Source of the DNA: Chlorophyllum brunneum
Taxonomy: Eukaryota > Basidiomycota > Agaricomycetes > Agaricales > Agaricaceae
Assembly: GCA_963576785.1 (NCBI GenBank)
Contig: OY756150.1
Span: forward strand, 1,612,001 to 1,676,000
Direction of reading: 5' to 3'
DNA: 64,000 nucleotides
This document shows positions 57,202 to 64,000 of the stretch, piece by piece. The notes under the pieces are model-generated. The model saw only the letters and a list, made by a program, of their open reading frames with translations. It was not told where the DNA came from and ran no database searches. How positions within the stretch are numbered: position 1 is the stretch's first letter; every line of letters begins with the position of its first letter. Made by a program: the position numbers and the translations under genes.

Positions 57202-58065
57202 CTACTCAGAGCCTTCGACAAAATCCTCTTTCTCCTCTATTTCTTGTTCGTTGTCCTTGTTGACTTCCCTGATATGCACTTTCTTAGGTGCCCGGCAGTT
57301 CTTCGCGATGTGGCCTTGTTTGCCGCAATTGTAACACATTATCTTGGTGTATGTGACTTTTGTCTTCTTCCTGCAATATTTGGCAATATGCCCATAGAGG
57401 TTGCAATTGTAGCACCTCAGTTTTCCGTTTTGATCGGTGTCTGCCTTTTGTCTTCCTATCTCCATGGGTTGTCCTCTACCTCCATAGGTAACTCCGGTGG
57501 TGGTTCTGACATCTCCTCGGGTGATGTCCGTTGCTTCGTAACCTTGTCCTACTGCGAGGATCGTGGTTTTCCATTTACTATATGTCGTTGGAACAGAGGC
57601 CGTCGGGTAGCCTACTATGGTTCGAATAATGTCTGCTCGGGTGTGACGCTTAAGGAGGAATATTGCGTGGGTGTCGTCTGTCCCTGCTTGGGCTCTTAAT
57701 GCCTCGAATTTGATTAAGAAATCTGCCGTGTTCTTCTTTCCCTGTTTGAACATTTCTATTTCTCCTTCTGCTATGGCTTTCCTATTCCCCAAGGAGAATG
57801 TGGCTTCTACTTCTTTTGTAAAGTCCTCCCACCCCGGTGTTTTCTTATTTTGGATGGCTTGTAGCTGCGTATTGGCGTAAGGGCCTGCTAGCCCTCCTTT
57901 CATTCTTGCCAAAATAGCTACTATCTTCTGTTTGTCTTCATCTATCTTGTTGAACATTAGCCACAAGGATATGGCTCTCCACCAATCATCGAATTTGGTT
58001 CTATCTCCATTGAAATATCCTGGTTCCGGGGCTAGGTTCTTTGGGACATTGATTTCGTCTGTCAT
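57202..58065 (-). CDS. Gypsy B2 Gag (287 codons from the Met used)
   Basis: Same protein as B1 Gag. FNGDRTKFDDWWRAISLW opens the capsid-like part, HTRADIIRTIVGYPTASVP follows in the middle, and CYNCNLYGHIAKYC and CYNCGKQGHIAKNC are the nucleocapsid knuckles. The frame is open upstream through 104 codons of acidic repeat to a TGA at 58378. Beyond that TGA the same frame continues to an ATG at 58473. It ends GSE-TAG in the conserved TCTGAGTAGG junction. Confidence 0.9.
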   Translation of the reverse strand: MTDEINVPKNLAPEPGYFNGDRTKFDDWWRAISLWLMFNKIDEDKQKIVAILARMKGGLAGPYANTQLQAIQNKKTPGWEDFTKEVEATFSLGNRKAIAEGEIEMFKQGKKNTADFLIKFEALRAQAGTDDTHAIFLLKRHTRADIIRTIVGYPTASVPTTYSKWKTTILAVGQGYEATDITRGDVRTTTGVTYGGRGQPMEIGRQKADTDQNGKLRCYNCNLYGHIAKYCRKKTKVTYTKIMCYNCGKQGHIAKNCRAPKKVHIREVNKDNEQEIEEKEDFVEGSE

Positions 58066-58094
58066 TTCTGGTTCTAACTCTGGTTCGCTGTGTT

Positions 58095-58330
58095 CGTTTT
58101 CGTAGGTCTTGGCAATTTCTATATCGGCTGTGGCGTCGGCGACTTCTGTGTCGAATTCGGTCTCAAATAGAGCTGTGTCGATTTCTTCTTCAAACGGAGC
58201 TGGTTCTTCGTCTGTGCTGTGTTCGGATTCTTCTTCGTAGGTCTCGGCGATATCTATATCGGATGTATTCTCGGCGACTTCTGTGTCAAATTCGGTTTCA
58301 AATAGAGCTGTGTTTTCGTCTACACTGTGT
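58095..58330 (-). repeat. Duplicated acidic coding segment in the gypsy B2 Gag leader
   Basis: Two copies of a unit coding for TALFETEFDTEVA-x-x-T-x-DIDIA are separated by an EEESEHSTDEEPAPFEEE-type acidic spacer. B1 has the same arrangement at 42725-42960. Confidence 0.75.
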
Positions 58331-58377
58331 TCGGATTTCTGCCGTTTAAGGCCTTCAGGGATTTCTGGTTCTGTTGA

Positions 58378-58473
58378 TCATTTGGATCCTGTTGCTACGG
58401 GTGAACCCTGGATGTCTGTTGGTCTCGGAGCTCTCTGTCTTCTCGGTGTTCTCGATGAGCTACTGCTGCTCAT
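58378..58473 (-). other. 31-codon leader frame MSSSSSSRTPRRQ ending in TGA, in frame with Gag
   Basis: It starts at ATG 58473 and stops at TGA 58378-58380. The frame then stays open to Gag without another Met. A2, A3, A4 and B1 have a TGA at the same codon (A4 and A3 have two in a row); A1 has AGA then TGA. It may be a decayed CGA-CGA pair in a longer Gag, or a leader ORF or readthrough site. Confidence 0.5.
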
Positions 58474-58553
58474 ATACTGTCGTCCTGGTCGGAGGCTATT
58501 ATTCCAAGCCTAGTTACGAATAGTGGCACCTCTCTTGCAAGGCGAGTTGAATG

Positions 58554-58565
58554 ACACTTTACCAA
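58554..58565 (-). other. Gypsy B2 self-complementary primer binding site
   Basis: On the minus strand this reads TTGGTAAAGTGT, one base after the 5' LTR end. It is the exact reverse complement of the proposed RNA start at 58651-58662. Confidence 0.72.
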
Positions 58566-58650
58566 ATGTTACGACCTTAGTCTCTGACTCAGGTTGCAAG
58601 CCTTTGGATAAAAGGAAAGGAAGTAGAGAAGGGAAGAAGGGATGATATGA

Positions 58651-58662
58651 TTGGTAAAGTGT
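58651..58662 (-). promoter_or_regulatory. Predicted transcript 5' end of gypsy B2
   Basis: The minus strand reads ACACTTTACCAA, 34 bases downstream of the TATA box start. Confidence 0.6.
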
Positions 58663-58687
58663 AAGGAATACATCAAGTATTACTACA

Positions 58688-58696
58688 CTTTATATA
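58688..58696 (-). promoter_or_regulatory. TATA box of gypsy B2 5' LTR
   Basis: The minus strand reads TATATAAAG. The same sequence at the same spacing is present in LTRs of A2, A3, A4 and B1 (B1 right LTR has one change). Confidence 0.7.
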
Positions 58697-58873
58697 CTAG
58701 TGGTGAGAGCTAAGAATAAGGGAGACGAGTAAAGGAGTCATAGGAGACGAGTAGAACAAGTCAGGTAGGAGGCACAGCCCTTAGGGGTGATACCAGAGAT
58801 GAAACGAGTATGAGGGTACACGAGGTAATGGGCACATGATAGGAATGATCGGCTTATAGTTCGTAACAGATAC

Positions 58874-60295
58874 GGGGACGATCAGGTTCCAGGGGGAAGC
58901 TGAACGCGGAGGGGTTGTGATGCAAGAAGTTGACAAATGTCTTGATCATGTCGGCGCCGAAGTGATGATCGAAGTTGTTGCAACGATACAGGATGTGTGA
59001 CCGCATTTGCACCATTTGACTGTTGCAGTGGTAGCACGAAAGGTCCTTGTTAGGAAAGAATCTAAGTCGATACTCTCCAATCGGGGCGTGGCATAGTATA
59101 GCGTGACAAGCTCTTGCGAAGAGCTGGGGCTGGTATCCGCATTCTCGTATCCATGGTCCGGACTTGATGTGTGACGGTAAGGTGGAGGCTCCATTTGCTC
59201 ACACCGGGAGGTGGAGGAAGGAGCTACCGCTGTAGGTTTTGAACCCGAACATGGCTTGCCATGTGTGAATGGCGCGTTTGGCGGACTTCTTGCATAGGTA
59301 GTCGATCAAGTTTGGTACTCGGTGGTTTCGACCCTGGTTAGGCCAGGCGACCATTTGAATCCAGTCGTGAGTGACTCTTTGTATCCCGTACTTGCATTTT
59401 GATGGCGTGTGGTAAAAGGAAAGGCGGTGTCGGCCTGATTTGTTGAACCAAGCCAGGAGCGCCTTCGATGTGATGATAGACTATCGTTGGCAGGAGTGCA
59501 GTGAACAGTCGAGAAGGAGCCGGGAAGCTATGATGGAGTCAGTGAACACATGGATGTGCTCAACCTAGTCATATTCGGCGGTGGCGAGTACTTTGGTGAT
59601 GCCTAGGTACTGCGCTACTAGTTCAGTGTCCATTGACGTGGTTCCTCCGAGCCTCTTCATGATAGAGCTCCCGCCATCAAGATGTTGAATGGTGGCTGCC
59701 GCCGTGAACTGGCTGGCAAGCGGATTGGGATTGGGGTGGACCGAGCCATCCGTACCAATCATGATGGATTTTGCGTCCGTTGTCGCATTCGTTGTTACAT
59801 CGTCCCAAAGCATCTTTGAGAGGTGAGGGTTGTCCCGGTCGAATCCTATAAAATTTACATTAGTAGAGAAACAGTCAAGTAACCTACGTCCAGGCCAGAG
59901 AGATTTAGAAATGGAATTGAAGTGTTCTATATACCGAGTCTCGGGGTTGGGGCGCGAAAAGTCCATCACAGCTCCTAATGTCTTCTTCTTCTGAACCTCT
60001 GTGAAGTTCTTGATGTGAAGTCGGTGGGGGGAAGAGTGGAATTCCTTCGTCAGTCTTGCCAATGCATGTTCATCGTCCAATGTATGAAGCCTCGACGATT
60101 GTTGTTTGGCCAACTTTCGGAGATGAAGTTTGATGGGCATGAGCCCCATGAGGGACTCAACACCGCCAGTGGGAGAAGTCCGGAAGGCCCCGGTAATCCA
60201 GAGCGCCGCTCTTCATTGCATTTTGTTGAGGATTTCACAAGTCCCCTTGGTGCAAGAGCGATCGTGAAACCATAATCGGTATCCGTATGTTGCAA
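58874..60295 (-). pseudogene. LINE L3 ORF2, C-terminal part
   Basis: RT thumb and RNase H run from 60295 to about 59565 (LMGLMPIKLHLRKLAKQQ, IMIGTDGSVHPNPNPLASQFTAAATI, MDTELVAQYLGITKVLATAEYD). The Cys/His end lies near 59000-59080. One stop (TAG near 59565) and frame changes occur after that. CGA at the site where L1 has TGA (SSPHRLHIKNF) shows that L3 is less decayed than L1. Confidence 0.85.
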
Positions 60296-60445
60296 ATACG
60301 TAGGAATGTGATGGGTGCATAATAGGAATGTACTGTCTATCTATAGTTCATAACATAGACAAAATTAAATTCAATCTATTCCAACCTTGCCTTGGCTTGA
60401 CATTTGAGTAATTAAAACTCTACATCAATACAGAGCAAGGAGGAG

Positions 60446-61017
60446 TGTTGAAGTTTCGGACATATTCTAGAAATAGACTATGAGGTCATTATGATAATAA
60501 TAGACTGATCCGTTACTTTCCAGTAACTTCAATCCGTAGTAACTTCCAATGAGTTGCTCTGCATATAATGAGAGTCATAAGTACTTGATAGATTATTCTA
60601 CATAGTACCAATGACTAGTATAATACATTCTGCAGTACTCCGCAGGCACTATGCTGCAGTTAATGGGAGTTATAAGGAACATTCTATGTAATCCTAGTAT
60701 TTTATGTCATATGACTTGTCTATGCTCTAACATGTATATAAACCCCATGTAGCAGACCTAGTTCTGTATCTTGTTCAATCGAACAACTTCTTCACCATCG
60801 CTTATCTTCTTGAGTACAACACCAGTCTCAATCTCCTTGACTTTGACCAATCTACCTCTGACACCAACTGCTTTATCAATAATATCTGTCTATCCAAATT
60901 ACCTTTCTACAGGTATCAGATAGAAGCTTATTATCTCAGTGAGTAGACCTTACATTCTCTCCCACTGTGTTTACTGCTGCCCCCAGCAAACAACTTGTTA
61001 TGGTCATTTCCTCAACA
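60446..61017 (+). repeat. Copia-2b 3' LTR (572 bp)
   Basis: It starts TGTTGAAGTTTCGG after AAGGAGGAG and ends CCTCAACA. It is aligned along its length with the copia-2 LTRs but shows many more differences, so this is an older sister insertion. The first five flanking bases are GAATG. Confidence 0.92.
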
Positions 61018-61863
61018 GAATGGATGTGTATTTACTGGGCCCTGGCTGATTGGATACCATAGCTACTATAACATTTGAGACAACATAGATGAAATGAACA
61101 TCAAAATGATTCTATCACAGGGATTATGCACCATTGTCTGAAGTGATATTGGTCAATATCAAAGCAGAACTCAGTAGTATAGCTTCTCTCTCTCTGATAT
61201 GCTTGTTTCTCCTTCTCCTGCACTGAACACTTTGCCAGTGGACAAGAAAATTCTTCAGGGATTTTGTGAGGGTAGTACAATAGATGAGCTACACAGGTCA
61301 CACTTGAGCAATTGCTGACTTGGGTCACTGGCATCGAAAAAAAACTTCAAACACTCTAATCTTGCCATCTATTTCAACCAGTGTTTGTTTAGGTGGATTG
61401 TATGAGGTGAGAAGGTGGTACTTGCTGGGCCAAGGCATGACATATATTAAAGAATAAGTACTATGTGCATATGCTGACTACCATGGATAAACTGCAGGAT
61501 TTTGTCGAGAGATATGTTGAGCCCATGTGTTGAGACGCCGGTGATTTGGGGTCCTGCATGCGCCATTGATGGCCCTCGCAGGCCGAATGTTGGCCGGACA
61601 GGACCCCGAGCGTGGGGTCGGGTACCCGAGTACCCTGTCCTGGGCGCTTGCTCGGCTGCCTCCCCCGTGGATGACATCTACCTTACCTGGAACGGAGGGT
61701 AGTATTCACTACTCCTATTTCCCCGAAACTCTGGGCCATTCTATGGTACGGAAAAGCAGGACACAGGTGGCACGGGAGATCCGCTCAAATATCAATGCTA
61801 GTGTGTTTTTTAGTCTTGTACGAAAGACGATTATTACAGTACATCAACACAACGACCAATCGA
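61018..61863. other. Unassigned stretch between copia-2b and the host gene
   Basis: 61018-61440 is AT-rich like the transposon block. From about 61500 the base composition becomes GC-richer, as in the host gene. Short overlapping frames exist on both strands (for example 61101-61334 and 61447-61677, minus), but none shows a motif I recognise. It probably includes the 3' UTR of the minus-strand gene. Confidence 0.5.
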
Positions 61864-64000
61864 TCAAGTGCCTTCATTGAGTATTGCCTTGAAGCATTCA
61901 AGAATCCGGTCCGGGGGGACGGATATCTGGGAACAAATTTTACACACCCATACCAAGCATAGGAACCTCGCAGACTCACCCACGTCAGCAACAAGAACAC
62001 AATATTCTTTGCATCATCTCCTGTCCCGTTTGTCAAGGTTTCAGCGAGGTAGCAAGGGCGAACGTTATCAGAGCAATCAATTAACCCAAAGAGCCATTCA
62101 TTGCTGCTGGAGACGCAAAACTTCATGATCGAATGCTTCTGCTTCATGGAATCAATAGCGGTATATCTGCAAAATAATACAAGTTTAAGCGTAATCGGAA
62201 AGGAAGCATTCATGCAATAACTCACGTTGCTAGGCATTCAGCAACGGCCTGATATACATGTTGCAGCAAACGTCTTTGTTGTGACTTCTTAGTGGGTCTA
62301 GGATCACCCACACTGCTTGCCTCGGGTCTGTTGGTAGCTGACGATCGAATGGGGCACTGTTGTCATTAGTATATCGTATCAATGTCAAAGTGTGAGTTGG
62401 TACAGATGACAAGACACTCACACCTGGTGGGAGTATTCCTTCAGTCGGGAGGCTGCTGCTGCCCAGATCTTTATAACGACCGGTGTCTTCACCCTCGTTT
62501 TCACCATTAGGACCTTGCCTACTGTTCCCGGGGACACTAAGTCCAATGGCCAAATTGCCTATACGGTTGACTAGGTCATTTGGCGCATCTCGGCAGGGGT
62601 TGAAGCAATCCCCCATCGAGTCACTAACTGGTGTGTCGTTTCTCGAGGTAGGGGAGCCAGGGTCAGCGTTCCGGTCTGGTATACATGGGTATCGCGCAGT
62701 CTCTTCCGTGGTGTGTGTAAATTCAGGAGGAAGAAAAGATGCATCGGGGTCGTCATCGGTCTCGGGTTCGTCATCCGTGTCAATGATGCAAGAGTAATAT
62801 ACAGAGTTGCCGGATGCGTCGTCATCTTCCGAGTCGTCGACGCAAGTGGGGTCTACAGCCGTATTATCCTTCTGAAGATGACGGTCACCTGAATTTGACT
62901 TTGGGGGGTTGTCGGAAGAATCTACGGAATGGACGATTAGATGAAACTGACAGCACCACAAAGACGACTACCTTCTGAGAACGTAAATCGCTGTTTCATA
63001 CACTTGGCCTCGATAATCAGCGATTCCCATTGAACAGACTGGCGTCTTTTGCCAGCCGGCGAGTCAAAAACCTTAGCTGACTGCTCCAGGTGACTACAAA
63101 AACGGTGCAGGTCCCAATCCTTGAACGATACTGTCCGATCTAGAACGAAATAGTGAAAGCTGGGGTGGGGTGAAGGTCATCTGTGACGTACTTTCATCTT
63201 TCCAACTTGTTAACAACTTCTCCCATTGATCGGAACCTGTATCGCGGAATGAACAACAGAAATAGTCCAGTGTACCAGAAAGAAAGGTGCTATGAATCAT
63301 CCCATCAGGCCTCAGGTGCTTTATTTCCACGGGTGGCGTCGTTTTTCTTCCCAGATTCCCAAGTGGAAGATGTTCCCCTATCAGGATAGCCCTGGGTGCG
63401 TCATCAGTGTCGACTAGTTCGGTAACAAGGCCGGATATTCGTGCTCGCGCAACCGGCTCGGACTGTTCAGCCAACACGGTCAGCGGTCACACATTCTTAG
63501 CTTATAGGTGGCTTACTACGGATTGAAATGCTTCCGTCCCACCGCTTTCGCGGAATAATTTGTAGCCCGAGGGGACGATATCGGAGCGGGATAGATAATC
63601 GAACTGTTCAGCCACTCCAGATTCTTCAATTTTTTTTGCTAAGCGATCGGGCATCACAGCTGGCTGAAGCTGGACACCCATGGCGAGAGCCTCCTTGCGC
63701 CGGACTCGTGAGAACGACATTAACTAGTTTCGGGTGTGAGCTTGAGTCCATACATGTTAAGCTAGAAACCTACTGAGAAACTACGCCTTGCAGGATCCTC
63801 GGCGTATTCCAAGAAGCGTTCGAAAAGTTGATTATATTTAGCCAATCTCTTGACAATTGTATGGAGGCTCTCCTTGTCCGTGCATTTTCCGGAGGAGACC
63901 AATCGTTCAACGATGATGTCAGTGTACGTGGGTAAAATTGAATCGTGTTTTAGAGCTGACAGTCGATCGTTCCGATAAGCTTGGAGAAGTGACTTGAGTT
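61864..64000 (-). CDS. Host multi-exon gene of unknown function, 5' end outside window
   Basis: Minus-strand exons: >64000-63774, 63723-63517, 63462-63192, 63139-62972, 62921-62422, 62356-62226, 62166-61980, 61926-61864 (stop TGA 61866-61864). All seven introns are GT-AG and 50-65 bp, and phases join to one open frame of 583 codons within the window. The N-terminal part is helical (YTDIIVERLV, NQLFERFLEY). The middle has ISGLVTELVDTDD and VEIKHLRPDGMIHSTFLSGTL, the Trp-rich DQWEKLLTSWKDE, and KRRQSVQWESLIIEAKC. An acidic low-complexity linker (DDSEDDDASG, DTDDEPETDDDPD) follows, then a C-terminal conserved-looking block (FCVSSSNEWLFGLIDC, CYLAETLTNGTGDDAKNIVFLLLTW). I do not recognise the family. 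Base and CpG use are normal, unlike the transposons. Confidence 0.8.

Larger units (their letters stand above)
52377..58868 (-). mobile_element. Gypsy B2: nearly complete young Ty3/gypsy chromovirus
   Basis: 6492 bp with 302 bp LTRs (52377-52678 and 58567-58868) and GATAC duplications (52372-52376, 58869-58873). Minus order: 5' LTR with TATA, PBS, acidic Gag leader, Gag, Pol, ORF3, polypurine tract, 3' LTR. Only a few stops are present. It is the best reference for the family in this window. Confidence 0.95.
58567..58868 (-). repeat. Gypsy B2 5' LTR
   Basis: 302 bp and only a handful of differences from the left LTR (for example GATATGATTGG against GATACGATTGG, a CpG site). Confidence 0.95.
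51842..60295 (-). mobile_element. LINE L3: 5'-truncated non-LTR element, split by gypsy B2
   Basis: Own sequence is 51842-52376 and 58874-60295 (about 1.96 kb). It begins on the plus strand with 21 T (the poly-A tail read in reverse) and the family 3' end. Past B2 it continues into the terminal Cys/His region, RNase H and RT thumb of ORF2 and stops at 60295. It sits in the right LTR of gypsy A4. Confidence 0.92.
45565..60355 (-). mobile_element. Gypsy A4: best preserved subfamily A element, its 5' LTR split by LINE L3
   Basis: Own sequence is 45565-51841 plus 60309-60355 (about 6.3 kb). LTRs are 286 bp (45565-45850; 51603-51841 with 60309-60355). Minus order: LTR, PBS, Gag, Pol, ORF3, LTR. 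It has scattered stops, many of them CGA to TGA, but few indels. L3 and B2 are nested in the right LTR. Confidence 0.93.
45495..61017 (+). mobile_element. Copia-2b: 3' fragment of a copia-2 relative, split by gypsy A4
   Basis: 45495-45564 matches the last RNase H codons of copia-2 (about 11799-11868). After the A4 block, 60361-60445 continues with the Pol end and polypurine tract, followed by the LTR (60446-61017). Joining the two sides at TAGAC restores the copia-2 order exactly. The 5' part is missing at the L4 junction. Confidence 0.9.

Noticed and set aside
57190..57699. 169-codon plus-strand ORF (and its twin at 41820-42329)
   Set aside because: It is the antisense shadow of gypsy B Gag; both copies are the same because the elements are the same.
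61447..61702. Short overlapping ORFs on both strands in GC-rich DNA
   Set aside because: No motif, no intron context, and they lie where the 3' UTR of the minus-strand gene is expected.

Overview
The window looks like heterochromatin-type, transposon-packed DNA from a filamentous fungus, most likely a basidiomycete (Agaricomycete). Three things suggest this: chromodomain Ty3/gypsy, Ty1/copia and Tad/I-like LINE elements nested in one another; the only host gene, at the right edge, has seven 50-65 bp GT-AG introns; and decay is dominated by CpG to TpG changes (CGA arginine codons turned into TGA stops). The species cannot be named from the sequence alone. No tRNA, rRNA or CRISPR array was seen. 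About 61 of the 64 kb is mobile DNA.

Layout. (1) 1-5070: old, frame-broken copia element (copia-1, +), left end outside the window. (2) 5071-23106: a decayed gypsy element of subfamily A (A1, -), split by a complete copia-2 element (5744-12524, duplication GATAC) and a 5.8 kb LINE (L1, 15871-21645, 14 bp duplication). (3) 23107-23586: unassigned DNA and a copia-1-type LTR start. (4) 23587-30938: gypsy A2 (+), split by a short LINE (L2). (5) 30939-34951: a copia-1 relative (-) carrying a 2.47 kb insertion of unknown class. (6) 34952-43972: gypsy A3 (+), internally deleted and with an inverted segment, split by gypsy B1 (-, 37294-43497, duplication ACAAG). (7) 43973-61017: LINE fragment L4 fused to a copia-2-type end. 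That end is split by gypsy A4 (duplication TAGAC). A4's right LTR is split by LINE L3 (13 bp duplication), and L3 is split by gypsy B2 (52377-58868, duplication GATAC). (8) 61018-64000: a short unassigned stretch, then a multi-exon host gene on the minus strand.

The gypsy elements share one design: 5' LTR with TATA box, a primer site complementary to the predicted 5' end of their own RNA, Gag with an acidic repeated N-terminal part and two CCHC knuckles, Pol (protease, RT, RNase H, integrase, chromodomain) in the -1 frame relative to Gag, and an extra about 280-residue ORF (ORF3) between Pol and the 3' LTR. ORF3 is conserved between subfamilies A and B and resembles nothing I recognise. The main candidates for new biology are ORF3, the Tf1-like self-priming arrangement, the recent copia-2 copy that is full of TGA codons although its LTRs are almost identical, and the 2.47 kb insertion with its own 211-codon frame.
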